DNA from: Heterostelium multicystogenum
Taxonomy: Eukaryota; Evosea; Eumycetozoa; Acytosteliales; Acytosteliaceae
Assembly (NCBI GenBank): GCA_003667245.1
Contig: RCNN01000120.1
Span: 1 to 64,000 of the forward strand
Direction of reading: 5' to 3'
DNA: 64,000 nt
Shown: in pieces, positions 27,060 to 38,706 of the stretch
Layout: each line of letters opens with the position of its first letter
How positions within the stretch are numbered: the first letter of the stretch is position 1
Program-made: the position numbers and the translations under genes
Notes under the pieces: model-generated
The model's database searches: none
What the model saw: only the letters and a program-made list of their open reading frames with translations
What the model was told of the DNA's origin: nothing

Positions 27060-27392
27060 TAATAATATCAAACATCACATCACATCAGACTAACCAACAA
27101 CAATAATAACATAATAAACCTACGCAACCATTAATATAAGTAATCCAGTCAGCATTGCTCATGGTGAGTCAAAGCAACCCTGTAAACAATCTTCTCTTTT
27201 TCTGTTTTTTTTGTTATGAAATTTTAAAATTTCAACCAATTTTTGAGTTTGAATCAAAAAAACCAGATTCTTTAAATTCCCCAATGTCTATTTGTATTAT
27301 TACCATTTATAAATAGATATAGATATAGATAGATAGATAGATATTAATTCTAGTTAGTAAGGTATTTAGTTAGATATTTATTTAGAATTTGA
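27060..27392. other. Spacer with (GATA)n-type microsatellite
   Basis: Lies between mtnA and the sirtuin gene. It contains AGATAT/GATA repeats near 27310-27345 and a T-rich tract near 27205. No gene was seen. Confidence 0.5.
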
Positions 27393-29233
27393 ATGAAAAT
27401 GGAAGCTGAAGGTGGTGGCTTTTATGTGCAACCAGTTGCTTGCAAACATTTATTAGACACTAGTTTACGTGAGGAAGCTTTGGATATCGGTGTATTCAAT
27501 GGAGCTGATTGTATGTACCTTTATATATATTTCTACTACTTGTTGAGTTATATATATGATTAAGTTATACTTATAGATAGATATTATTTAGTCTCTAGAA
27601 TTGCATGTGGTAAATGTGATGATGAAACTGAGAATTGGGTTTGTTTAAAGTGTAGAGCCATTGGCTGCTCAAGATATGTTAAATCACATGCCGCCGATCA
27701 TTTTGATACATGTGGACACCCTATTTCCGCTTCTTTCTCAGATCATAGTTTTTTGGTGTTATTTATGTCAGGAATATTTAGAGCATTATGTAGGTTGTTA
27801 CCTCCTTCAATTGAAATGCGATTGAACGCTAACTTTGTTTTGCTTTTGGCCATCAGTCACTTAGACCCTTCTTGGATATATTGGATACGATTAAATTCTA
27901 CAAAGAAAAAGAGGGAGATTCAGCTGAGAAAATAAAGAAACCTCAACAGGAAACTGAAACAACAGTCGTAGCTAAAGAGCAGGAGATTGTCAGTGATGGA
28001 ACAACAACCACTACAACAACTACTACAACAACCACTACCAACAATTCTAATTCAAAAAGCATCAGTCAAACAACTACTACTGTTGAATCAACTACAATTG
28101 CTAATGCACCATCGGTTGCTCCAGTTTCCCCACTTTCGGGATCAACAGAACGCGATTTGGCACACGATTTCGAATCAAGTGACTCAGAAGATGAAGCATT
28201 AACAACTCAAAAGGGTGGATTGCTCCAAAAGATGTTGGATCTCTTCATTGGTAGTGGAAAACAAAGCATCACAGTTGGAAGGAGAATGCAATCTCAAGAG
28301 TATCGCTAATCATATCAAATCTGGCAAGTGCAAGAATATCATTGTACTTACAGGTGCTGGTATCAGTGTTGCTGCTGGTATCCCTGATTTCAGATCTCCA
28401 AAAACAGGACTCTACCACAATTTGGCCAAATACAATCTTCCATATAAAACAGCAATCTTTGATTTAGAATATTTCGTCGAGAATCCAAAACCATTTTTTG
28501 TTCTTGCCAAAGAACTTTATCCAGGAGGATTCAATGTAGGTACCATCTCGAATCTAATCACACTGCAAATGCTAACCATCTATTTAGCCAACACCAGTTC
28601 ATTACTTTATTAAATTATTACAAGAAAAAGGATTATTATTAAGAAACTATACACAAAATATTGATACATTGGAAAGAGTTGCTGGCATCCCAGAATCATC
28701 TTTAGTCGAAGCACATGGTACATTTGCAACTGCCAAATGTATTAGTTGTAAAAAAGCTTACACCTGCGAATATGTTAAAGGTACACTTGTTCAAGACATT
28801 TCTACGCCGATAATCAGGTGCACCGAACTAACTTTATAAATCTTTAGAAATTATTTTTAGAGATGAACTCCCAGTATGTGAATGCAAAGGTATCATTAAA
28901 CCAGATATAGTATTCTTTGGTGAAGCACTTCCATCTCGATTCCACAATATGGTAAGTGAAGATTTCCCCAAGTGTGACCTTATGTTGGTACTTGGTACAT
29001 CACTTCAAGTTCAACCATTCGCCTCATTAGTATCATTGGCACCACCAGGTATTCCAAGATGTTTGATCAACCTCGAGGAAGTCGGTGCCAATCCATATGG
29101 TGGATTCAAATTTGGCGATGTAAACAACAAGTCTGATGTAAAGTGGATTGGAGACTGTCAAGAAGGTATCACAGAGTTGGTTCAATTATTAGGATGGAAA
29201 GATGAACTTTTGGCACTGATGAAAAAGAAATGA
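27393..29233 (+). CDS. sir2A: NAD-dependent deacetylase (sirtuin) with UBP-type zinc finger
   Basis: This matches the dictyostelid Sir2A layout: an N-terminal UBP-type (ubiquitin-binding) finger with [16 protein letters not shown] and [11 protein letters not shown], an acidic/Thr-rich linker, then a class I-like sirtuin core. The core has [18 protein letters not shown] (about 28345), [10 protein letters not shown], the catalytic His in EAHGT (about 28714), [15 protein letters not shown] and [12 protein letters not shown]. Introns at 27511-27580, 27790-27856, about 28537-28586 and near 28780-28862 splice in frame. A one-base shift near 28275 separates the linker from the core. The second zinc pair reads C-E-C, one residue shorter than the usual C-x2-C. 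It likely deacetylates histones or other proteins. Confidence 0.85.
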
Positions 29234-29396
29234 TCTATCATCCAAAACGTTATCTACCAATAAAATTTATGTATTTTGTAAAAAACACAAAACAACAGTA
29301 ACAGGAGGAACTCACTCTTTGATCAAAGCCTCACCCCTCACCCATCTTATTTATGAAATTACTTTTTATAGTAGTTATTTATATATCAAGCGGGAG

Positions 29397-31560
29397 ATGA
29401 AAGATTTAGTTGTTTTAATGTGTAACTATGGATTCCGTGATATCACTTTGAATCTGATCAGGAGTATAGAGAACCAATATGTTGATAATCAGGATTTCAA
29501 GAATGACTGGCACGATAAATTCATGTTCTTTGCACTTGATGAACGATCACATCAATTCTTTCAATCCAAATCGATCGAATCTATTAATCTATCAAATAGA
29601 TCGGTCATCAATAAATGCTTTGATCACTACAAGACTTTCAATGGATACTGCAATCAACGCAAACGATCAATCTGTCCTGATTGCACTCAGATCGACAGCA
29701 GCGAAAACAAACCTCATATTAGGGACCAATATAATATGGCGATGTCGACAGTGAAAAAAGAGGCTGTTGTGCGTCCAATGACTAGTGCTGGCGATATGAT
29801 GGCAATGCTTACTGGCGGAGGCCTTACAGTATCCTCCAGTGATACTGTATATGGCGAAGAGGCAGAGTCCTATGGTAATGTAGGCTTTAGAGCAATTTGC
29901 AACGAGAAGCCACTGGTTGTCCTGGATGTTTTAAAGCGTGGATACAATGTACTCTGGACAGACACCGACATAGTTTGGCTATCTAATCCATTTGATGCAT
30001 TCAAACGTGCAACTAGAGATGCTGGTGTAGATTATCAAATTCTTGACTTGATAGTTCAGCAAGATGACGATGACATTTGTGCTGGATTCTATTATATTAA
30101 ATCGAATGAGAGGACTATCAAATATATGGAAACTGTCATCGCCTTCTTAAATCCAGTTGTCGATGATCAGATATCAATGAGAAAGTTCTTAAAAGAACAA
30201 GCTATCCAAATAACATCATCAACTTCTCAAAATAGCAACACAAGCAATGTAGATGGCAAGATTAAATACTTTAGATTACCAAGAACAACTTTCCCCAATG
30301 GAACTGCATACTTCAACTTGAAGATACCTCAAAGAAACAATGTGAAGCCAGTCATTGTTCATAATAACTGTATCATAGGGCATCGCAGCAAGAGAGATAG
30401 ATTCATTGACTATAATCTTTGGTTCATCGATGACATCAAAGAGTTGAATGAATCACTTGCAGCAACTGCATCTACATCAAAGATTGCATCATCCGGACAG
30501 TTTAAAGCACACTTTGATGTAATAACATCGATTGTCAAAGATGAAGACAACAATCTACTATATACAGCTAGTTTAGATAAGTCAGTTAAGCAATGGGATT
30601 GCAGCAATAACAAGTTGCTCAAATCAAAATATGTACATAAAAGAGGTTCAATTTGGGGAATGCATGTGCCTCCAGCATCAGACAATAGCAATATCGCCCT
30701 TGTTACTGCATCACACGACAAAACAGTACAATGTTGGGATAAAGATATGAATTCTCTGCATACTTTTGGAGGACACTATGGAATCATCAACGGTATGCTG
30801 TTATTAGAAAATGATACAATCATCACATGGTCAGATGATAGAACTATCAGAGTTACTTCTATCAAGGATCCAAACTACAAGAGAGTGTTTTTGGGTCACA
30901 CTGAGCCTGTCACCTCAGTATGTTACGATTCCAATCGTTTGTTCTCATCATCTGCCGACACCACCATTAGACAATGGGATTTCTCCACTGGTCGTTGTAC
31001 AAACATCATTCACTCTCAACAAGGATGGGTCAGATCCATTGCCTTCGATGTTAACAACAATCAACTGATAAGCGCCGGTAACGATGGTTCATTAAAGTTT
31101 TGGAATTTAAAGGTAATTTATTACAACCAACCAGTTCTTGTTCTTTGAGTAGTTTTATTAACATCAGCTATTCATTTTAAACATCAACAGTCAAATGAAG
31201 TTATAAAGTCTATCTACCCAAACTATCAGCAAGATAGCAACAATGTGATATCGATTTCACAGATAAAGCTTGTTGGTAAAACATTATATGTAGCCTCCGA
31301 GAATGGATCTTTAAAATCATACGATATAAATGTAAGTTCTAAATGTCAGACTATCTCAATCTTACATGTATCTAATATTTAATTGTATTAATTTAATTGT
31401 GATAGACATATGAGTTGGTTCATGAGTACGAAGGCCACTCCCCATCGCCAATCAATTGCATGTATGTTTCTCAACAAAGTGATACATTATATATACCGGT
31501 GGATTTGATAAGCTAGTTAAAGCTTGGCCACTACGCAATACTGTCGATTCAAATAAATAA
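29397..31560 (+). CDS. agtA: Skp1 alpha-galactosyltransferase with WD40 propeller
   Basis: AgtA is the dictyostelid cytoplasmic enzyme that extends the glycan on hydroxyproline of Skp1, an SCF ubiquitin-ligase subunit, within an oxygen-sensing pathway. The two-part structure is visible. The N-terminal GT77-type domain runs from MKDLVVLMCNYGFRDI to about 30450, with YGNVGFRAICNEKP and the DTD metal-binding motif in NVLWTDTDIVWLSNPFD (codons at 29961-29969). WD40 repeats follow from about 30497 (TASLDKSVKQWD, SSADTTIRQWDF, SAGNDGSLKFWNL). No signal peptide is seen, fitting a cytosolic enzyme. The frame is open upstream to 29319, but the Met at 29397 fits the domain better. Two C-terminal introns lie near 31112-31190 and 31334-31405. 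A one-base shift in TATATATA near 31490 breaks the last repeat. Confidence 0.9.
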
Positions 31561-31563
31561 GAT

Positions 31564-33177
31564 TTATTTAAATTCTGGCTTCAATACAAGGTATCTAACA
31601 TCTCCATCTTTGACAATGTTTGCTAGTTTGTTTGTGTATTTCATAAAGAGATCCTTCTGATCTTTGGTTTTGAGTTGAGTTTTAAAAGAGCTGAATGAGA
31701 TCGATCGATGTGATTTTCTTTTCAGCACGTAGCACCTTCTTGATGGATTCCTCTGTCAATGGGAAGTCTTCGGCTGTGTTTGAAGATTGTGATGCTGGTG
31801 GCGAGGTGGGTGGCGAGGTAGGTGGAGGTGTTTGGTCGGATTTCAACTTCTTGTTGGCACCGCTGGTTGGAGTGGCTGTTGGTGTTGAGTCTGCTTTATT
31901 CTTTACACCCTTCTTTGCCTGTTGGTCGGGTGGTGAGCCAATCTTTGCTTTGGCTGTAGGTGTGGTGGCTGCTGGTTTCTTTTTGTTGGGAGGTGTAGTA
32001 TTTGTTGTGGTGGTAGTTGTTGTGGTAGTGGTGGTCTTGGCTGCACCATTGCCTGTAGATTTTGGTTCTTCTTTAACGCCAATCTTGGGATAGGTATTTC
32101 TAAAATTGAGGGTCTCCTTTGTAAGAGTAAAGTCATCGTCATCTGGTTCTTCTTCGTCGTCATCGTCACCACTGTCTGATTTTTCATCTTCGTCGTCCTC
32201 TTCGTCGCTGCTGTCCTGTTTACCCATGTTCTTAATGATATTCTTCATTTCAACACCAGCTGCAGTGAGGTGCTCATTCATAATATCTTCGTCTTCTGCA
32301 TCGATTTGTGGGCCATCTTCCGTAGTGAGATCGTTGTCTTCAAAGGCTTCATCATCATCATCGAACTTGTTGTCAAAATCAGGTGCATCTTCATCGTCAC
32401 CCTCACCCATGCCATCCTCCTCGTCTTCGCCACCTCTTCTCTTCTTCTTATTTGATCCGAAACTTGCTTTAAACTTGTCTTTCTCTTCATATATCTCTTT
32501 TCTATATTCGTCATCTTCTTTATCACCTTCATCATCCTTCTTGCCATCGCCACTTGAGCTTGAACTAGCTTCTGCACCTTTCTTTAAAACTCTACCATTC
32601 CAATCTTCTCTTTCCTTATTCTTTTTGCTCATCTATAAACAAACATTATACATTAGTACTTAACAAATAAAAGTTGTATGCTCATGTCTTAATTCTACGT
32701 ACAAATGCTTCTGCCTCTTCGATGCTAAGAACCTCAACATCTTTTCTCATTCTAAATGTATACCAATCGGATAGCGGTACAGCTTTGATGGTGTTGTCAC
32801 TCTGAAACATAAATATAAAGTAGTTGGATGCCTGATTACCCTCAATCATTCCCTGGAATGCATTGTTTCCTTCGCTGTCTTCCAATCTCCAAGGAATAGT
32901 CTTTGGATTGACGGGTTTTGGTTCGTACTTTTTCTTCTTGACAACGTTGCTATTTGATTCACCTGCACCCTCAGCTGGAGTCTCACTCAGATCCGGTTTA
33001 TATTTATACATCTTCACTGGCTTAGCAAAAGCAGGGACATCTACCTTCGATGTAAACTTTTGCAATGTTCCATCTCTTCGTTGTATTTGCAAGCACGATT
33101 GGGTAAGTCTTACCACCACTATTATTATTATTATTTGAATCTTCTTCTTTCTTAACTAAAGCTCCATTGCTATTCAT
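31564..33177 (-). CDS. gtf2f1: General transcription factor IIF subunit 1 (TFIIF alpha, RAP74)
   Basis: TFIIF alpha binds RNA polymerase II for initiation and elongation. The N-terminal dimerisation domain is shown by WRLEDSEGNNAFQGMIEG, NYFIFMFQSDN and AVPLSDWYTFR. A middle region follows that is very acidic and Lys/Ser/Thr-rich, with a Thr run. The C-terminal winged helix starts LTEESIKKVLRAEKKITSID and ends VRYLVLKPEFK. An intron at about 32637-32706 joins EEAEAF to MSKKNKERED. Two homopolymer breaks are clear: AAAA near 33060 (one A too many between NIAK and FTSK) and TTTTAAAA near 31682 (one T too many, making a false stop). The stop at 31564-31566 lies 4 bp from the agtA stop, so the transcripts must overlap or end very tightly. 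Confidence 0.9.
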
Positions 33178-33459
33178 TATTCCTATTGCTGTTGTTTCAA
33201 ATACGTATATCTATCAATCTATCAATCTATCTATCAAACTAACCAACTTAACTTCAGGTCAATTATAAAAAAAACTAACTAATCTACTTTAATTTATTAA
33301 TTTAAAAAAATTGTTTTATCAATTGGTGAACCTCATGCGGGAACAATTTCATTTTGGTAATAAACAGATAATAAATACAGATATCTATGTTTTAGTAACA
33401 TCTACTCTGAATAACTATATAATATCATTGAAGAAAGAGGTTTTATAATAAAATCATCA

Positions 33460-33776
33460 TTATTGCGATGGTTCTTGAGCGAAATTGGCATAAGAATTCA
33501 TCCAATGAAAGAAAGTGTAATCCTTTGAGCTTTCAGATGATGATAAGTTTGATTTGACAAGAGTTATATCGATGCATTGATCAAACAAAGAATCTTTCAT
33601 ACAATTCAGTGAAGAATTTCTTGAATTCATCACGAAGCTTCTAAATTATCAAAGGTCAAGCAATAAGATCCATATCCATATGATCTAATAGAATCACTGT
33701 AATCGAATTCGTAAATAGCATCATTCAATTTAGCAATGTATGAAACCGCCAACAGATTAAATCCACTTTATAAATA
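33460..33776 (-). pseudogene. Short degenerate gene fragment
   Basis: The minus strand has coding-like text in changing frames: GFNLLAVSYIAKLNDAIYEF (about 33776-33640), RDEFKKFFTELYERFF, then SSSESSKDYTFFHWMNSYAN ending with a stop at 33460-33462. There is no start codon, the frames switch at least twice, and no family is recognised. It is probably a remnant of a larger gene. Confidence 0.35.
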
Positions 33777-33788
33777 TGTTTTTTAAAT

Positions 33789-34203
33789 TTATTGTTTAGT
33801 AGTTGTTGGTTTTGATTTATCTACTGTTGCTGCTGCTGTTGTTGGTGGTGGTGTTGTTGTTTGTTGTTCACCATCTTTTGCGAAATAAACAATCTTATCA
33901 CCTTTCGTTGATTCCATTATATATTTAAATATTTGTTCATTGTTCTCATGATACTTTTTATATGATGAAAGTTGTTCTTTTTTAAAAGCCTATACGTATA
34001 AATCAATGAGTTAATTCACTTTAACCAGTCTTCGATTGGTCAGTCCTAACTAACTAATTGACTAATATATCATCTAAATGATAATAGTCTTAAACAACAG
34101 CAACAACTTACAGTATATCTTTATCTTCGTCACGCATCAACATATAGGTAATTCCACAACCAACAAGTATAGGTGTAAAAAATGTTACAACATATCTTGA
34201 CAT
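33789..34203 (-). CDS. Small single-span membrane protein
   Basis: Two exons. Exon 1 starts at 34203: MSRYVVTFFTPILVGCGITY, a hydrophobic N-terminal anchor, then MLMRDEDKDI. The donor GTAAGT is near 34110. Exon 2 begins near 33989 with AFKKEQLSSYKKYHENNEQI, a helical charged segment, and ends in a Thr/Pro/Ala-rich tail at 33789. The splice phase between the exons is off by one in the simplest reading; the acceptor lies next to TTTTAAAAAA, so a homopolymer error may be involved. An N-terminal helix plus a charged soluble part resembles small mitochondrial inner-membrane assembly proteins, but I cannot assign one. Confidence 0.5.
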
Positions 34204-34405
34204 TCTATCTATTCTATCTCTATTCTATCTATATTACAATGTTTGCTAGATTAATAACATTTAAAATCATATCTACATATGACACGAGTCAAAACAATAA
34301 CCGACAGACAACCTGTTTTCCCCACACCAAATTTTCTCATTTTCATCATAATTATGATGTACAATAATACTTTTTTATTCTTTAGGTAATGAAATATCAA
34401 TAGGT

Positions 34406-36090
34406 TCATTTTGAATATTTTACTGCTTTATCTTTGATGATAGATGGATGGTGTTCAATAACTCTGTTAAGGCGGTCTTTTTGCTGGTCACTAACAGGAA
34501 GTTGAACCTCGATTCTAAAGTTGACAAGATTGTGGTTCTGCTCGATGGCGTCTGTCACTTTGTCCAGGATTTTAGCTTTTGGCGTTTTTCATATGAATCG
34601 ATGATTTGCTATTGTGTTGTATGATTCCAACTATGTGATTCATGGCACTTTCTTCTTCATGATGGTTGTTTAAAACAATACTTTCTACACTGTTGAACGA
34701 TTTGTAGTAGGTCTCATCAGCAGTCTCTGTGAATTTCTCAGCACTGTCGAACATGAAATTGAGCTGCTTGTGGTAGGCTCTGGTGTTTGGTTTGTAGGAG
34801 GATATGAAAAATATATTCTCATAGATTTCTCCGATGTACTGATCAGATTCGAAGTAGATCTCACCCAGTTTATAGATATGATCATTGTTTTCCATGCCAC
34901 TCAACCATAAGAACTTAAGTGGCTGCTTTCTGTTTCTCAGATATTCAAAGACACGATTGTAGAACAAGCAGATGTCCTCGTCTTCGCTATTTTCGTTGTC
35001 GAATTTGAAAGAAAATGATTCCAAATGTACCATCTTCTCTAGATTTTCAAAGAAAGCGGTTCCTTTCTCTGAGCCCAACCAATGCAACATGAAATTATAT
35101 GCATGTTCGTAATCGTCGAGCGTAAGAGATTTCACCTTGCTGAATAAAGCTGTACCATTTTTTTCGGGGAATATTAAATCGGGACCAATAAGCCAAACTC
35201 CTCAATTTCCTCAGGTTCATAAAAATCTCCACCATAGATATCGAAGGTCGGGGTGATGCTCAGGTGAACTACCTCCGGATAGTTAGTCTCGTTGAAGGCA
35301 AATGGTGGGAGATGAGAGTTCCTGAGATATTACCACATAGAAATTGATTGTCTTTGGTGTTGCGCCATACTGGAGAAGTAGATTAATGATAAGAGCATCA
35401 CCCTCAACGAATTCTAATGGCAACGAAGTTTCTGAGCGTTGGTGGAGCATTTTAAGAATCTCGCTCACTTCTTCATAGTTTACATCTCGCAGATGGATTA
35501 GCTTCTTCAATGACTTTAACAAAGTTTCAGACTTGAAGAGTGGCTCAAAGATGCCTTTGGTCCATTGATCGCCATTCAAGGTAAGGTATTTATCAAACTC
35601 TAGACTTTCAATGTTTGAGGAGCAAGATGAAATGATCTTCTGCAAACTTGTATCAATACTATCATTCTCCGATGAAGATTTAAGTATAATATCCAATGGT
35701 TTGATACCTTGGTCATAAAGTAGTTCCAAGAGCAGAGCTGGACCTTTATAGGATTCTAATTGACCAAATACTTGTGACACTAGGTCAACTTCGACCTCTC
35801 TAGTTTTGGTAGCAGCTTTCTTAGTAATATCTTTATCGGTATTACCGTAAAAATTGAGACTTTTGATATTTTTTGAGAGAGGTGAATACTTGTTGTTGAT
35901 CTTCTAGACGTAAATATCGAATGAATCAATGGTCTTGACGTCCAATTTGTCATTTAATGATCGGACTATGTCATGGAAATCCCAACACACCAAATCCAAT
36001 TTTTAGAAAGTCTTTAAAGGTTTCATTATAGGTCCTATATTTCTTGAAATATTTAATAATTAAAATATAAATAAACTTTGGAAATATCAT
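34406..36090 (-). pseudogene. Frame-broken dictyostelid-specific leucine-rich (F-box-like?) gene
   Basis: The chain of coding pieces begins MIFPKFIYILIIKYFKKYRT at 36090. It runs through NNKYSPLSKNIKSLNFYGN (about 35890), the long piece 35780-35283 (EVSEILKMLHQRSETSLPLE) and ETNYPEVVHLSITPTFDIYG (about 35290). It continues with 35135-34572 (LTLDDYEHAYNFMLHWLGSE) and the tail KILDKVTDAIEQNHNLVNFR ending at 34406. At least five frame breaks are needed. The repeated pattern of Leu/Phe with Ser and Asn resembles leucine-rich F-box-type proteins expanded in dictyostelids, but no domain is certain. The breaks are simple one-base shifts, so an intact gene behind a poor consensus is possible. Confidence 0.5.
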
Positions 36091-36193
36091 TTTAATGATT
36101 GTTGTTATTTTTGTTTAGGAATTCGGAAATGTTTTTGATGATTGCTTTTTTTTTTGAACATCTGATCAATTATAAATAGATTAAATTTTAAAA

Positions 36194-36506
36194 ATGATAT
36201 TTTTAAAAGAATTTGATGATATTGATTTTTATGGATTTTTATATGGAATTCCTAAAAATGTGCTTATGCTATGTTAACGGACAGTTTTACAAAGATGAGT
36301 ACCCTAATCGTATCATTTAAGTTTGTAGTTTCCTCCGAAACAAATGAATTGGATCCAATCACTTTGAAGTTTGGTTGCAAGTTGTTGTTCATCAATGATG
36401 CAAAATTGACTGAGAGCCACGGTTATTGTTGGAAGTTTTATCATTGAAAGTTTTATTTATCGAACAATATCCAACTAAATTAGGTTCAGTTCCAGTTATC
36501 TATTGA
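36194..36506 (+). CDS. Small unrecognised gene with frame breaks
   Basis: A coherent plus-strand reading appears if three one-base shifts are allowed. It starts MIFLKEFDDIDFYGFLYGIP at 36194, continues VNGQFYKDEYPNRI (about 36275), then KFVVSSETNELDPITLKFGC and a segment ending GYCWKF (about 36440), and finishes KVLFIEQYPTKLGSVPVIY with a stop at 36504-36506. That gives about 105 residues. The breaks keep each piece too short for a normal ORF search. No family is recognised. It starts 104 bp from the divergent broken gene at 36090. Confidence 0.4.
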
Positions 36507-36868
36507 AAATTTGATGATTAGTTAGTGCTATTTTCTACAAGGTCACATCTTTAATGGATTCAACAAGTTTTTTAAATTCTTGATGGTAATTGGATCCAAT
36601 CAACAATGGTTAGTTAGAACCAACTACAGTCCTAAGTAACCTTACTTACTACAGTCCTAATATATACTAGTATTAGATCCAATTTCTATGGCTTCTTTGA
36701 CAGGTTATATACATTTTTGATGATGTTATTTCCTTAGATGGTCACCCCACATAAATAAAGTTTTTTTACATAACTATGAAAGGATTTTTTAGTTTAAGTT
36801 AGGAAAATTAGGAGATTTATTTAAACTTAGACCCTACATGTAGAGTATTTATCTGAAGAAGATCATTA
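36507..36868. other. AT-rich spacer
   Basis: No coding stretch is supported. A short CTACAGTCCTAA-like sequence occurs twice near 36625-36660. Confidence 0.4.
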
Positions 36869-37178
36869 TTAATCATCAGATTCTGGGTTCTTTCCTTTTC
36901 CACCTTTTCCTTTTCCTTTACCTCCACCTTTTCCTTTTCCACCTTTTCCAGCTCCAGCATTTCCAGCATTTCCAGCCTCTCCCCCATTTGGAGCTCCATT
37001 TTGACCTCCTACATTTTGAACAGGAAAATCTTCACCAGAAGCATTTAATCAATAATAAGTTTTTAATAATTTAATTAATTATTTTATTATAAATACCATT
37101 TTCCTCTTTTCCTTGAGTTTGAACTATAAAAATCAAAAGTAACAATACTGAAAAATAGAACAAGATTTTCTTAGACAT
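36869..37178 (-). CDS. Small secreted Gly/Lys-rich protein
   Basis: Two exons give about 79 residues. Exon 1 encodes a signal peptide, MSKKILFYFSVLLLLIFIVQ, then TQGKEEN. The intron starts GTATTT after the first base of an Asp codon and ends at GTGAAG near 37031, restoring the frame (DFPVQNVGGQNG). The mature part has GNAGNAGAG and then an alternation of GGK and GKGK units, ending NPESDD. Low complexity is confined to a strand-asymmetric AAAGG(T/A) repeat at 36895-36960. No family is recognised. It could be an extracellular matrix, sheath or polyanion-binding peptide, which is a guess from composition. Confidence 0.65.
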
Positions 37179-37983
37179 GTTAATTCTTTAATTGGAATCT
37201 AAATTTGATAATGAATTTGATCAATTTGAGTTAAGTATAAATACTTTAAAATTTTAAATTGATTAGCATGTAAATCACATTAACTTCCAATCAAAATTAA
37301 AAGATTATTGTTATTTATATCAAATAGTTAGTATTTTAATCGGTTAAAATGTTTTCTCACACAACATACAACATAGAAATAGATAGAAACATCAAAATAA
37401 ACCCAAGTTCACGTGACATTTTTTATTCTTTTTATTATCGTGGACGAACTTAATAACAAAAGATGATAATGTAACTTCCTTTTATCCTATTAAATAATAT
37501 TACAGATGATTAATATTATCCATAAAAAGATACACGCAATACAAATTTCGATTGTACAATTCAATTAACTAAAGATGTTTGGTTAGTTAATAATTTAATA
37601 ACAATAATTCGAATAAGAGAAACTGATTTGAAATTAAATGAAAGTTAATTGATAGAAAGATATTCTTACACATTAATCTGTAACCAAATAAGAGTTATCA
37701 AAAACAAAAAAGCTAAACTATTAGCTTTAAATAATTTTGTTTGTTCTAATCTTCTTACAAATAGATTGATACAGGTGATCACCTGTTGATGAGAATTAAA
37801 TTTTGTTAAATATATGCTGTCATTTCGTCATTACTCATTCTTGTGTGTATTTTCTTTTCCTGATATAGCTCAATCAGTTGATTATGTCGTTGGTTGATGG
37901 TTATCGTTCAGGCATAACATAACTAGTTCTTTAAGTGTCATCCTTTTTGAGAAAACTACGAAGTTTATTAAATATGGATTGTT
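37179..37983. other. AT-rich intergenic region
   Basis: Upstream of the secreted Gly/Lys-rich gene and beyond the 3' end of the next minus-strand gene. Nothing coding was seen. Confidence 0.5.
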
Positions 37984-38419
37984 CTATTCGTGGAATGGGA
38001 GTGATCGGTTGATTTTACCATTTTGTTTAAATGGGAAGTTTTCTTGCATATATACATCCATGTCATCGTCACTGAGGTCTTCCAGCATCAGATTGTAGAG
38101 GTCAGTGAATTTTCTACGGTAAACTTTTTCTGATTGAGAGATTTCATCCTGCTCATCTTCATCTTCACTTGGAATGCTTGATAGATTAATCTTGTTAAGT
38201 GACTTTCTCTCTTCTTTTGGTTTTTCATTCAAGGTGTTATTTGTAGAGTTTTGATTGTAAAATTCATTTTAGGTCGGCTCTGTACTCGGTACCAGCAATC
38301 ATATCAGCCCATGAATCCGAGCAATCAGCAAATTTAAGAAGCAATTCATATTTCTTCTTATAACTCTTGTTGGCTTCCTCTATCTCTTTGAGAGTATAAA
38401 AATATTCCATAACACCCAT
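37984..38419 (-). CDS. Small acidic/charged protein, unknown
   Basis: It starts MGVMEYFYTLKEIEEANKSY at 38419, a charged helix, and runs through a segment ending AGTEYRADL. A one-base shift at CTAAAATGAA near 38268 (one A too many) makes a false stop. The frame resumes NEFYNQNSTNNTLNEKPKEE, then an acidic SSIPSEDEDEQDEIS and ends INRSLPFHE at 37984. About 145 residues, no membrane segment, no known domain. It may be a fragment of a longer ancestral protein. Confidence 0.45.
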
Positions 38420-38528
38420 GATGATTTAGTTACTGTCTATCTTTAATTATTTATAAATATATTATATATATTGATTGATTGATCTACTGATTGAATTCAA
38501 TCTGATTTTATAATTTCTTATACCGAAA

Positions 38529-38706
38529 TGACTAGTTCAAATAATGCATTGTTTGATCTTAATCCAAAAACAAAATAAATTAACGATTCTAAGAAATATG
38601 AATTTAAATTTTTAGTTTTAACTGAAGAAGATGCCCAACAACTTCATACAAATCTTTTTGGTCTTTCGAAGATCTTCGAAACGAAGTGATGGGATTAAAA
38701 GAATAG
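38529..38706 (+). pseudogene. Short gene remnant with in-frame stop
   Basis: The frame MTSSNNALFDLNPKTK is followed by an in-frame TAA, then INDSKKYEFKFLVLTEEDAQ and, after a one-base shift at a T5 run near 38658, WSFEDLRNEVMGLKE and a stop. The coding style is clear, but it is short and has both a stop and a shift. It contains a perfect 16-bp palindrome (TTCGAAGATCTTCGAA, 38665-38680). No family is recognised. Confidence 0.35.

Noticed and set aside
27310..27345. GATA microsatellite as a possible functional repeat
   Set aside because: Ordinary simple repeat, common in AT-rich genomes.
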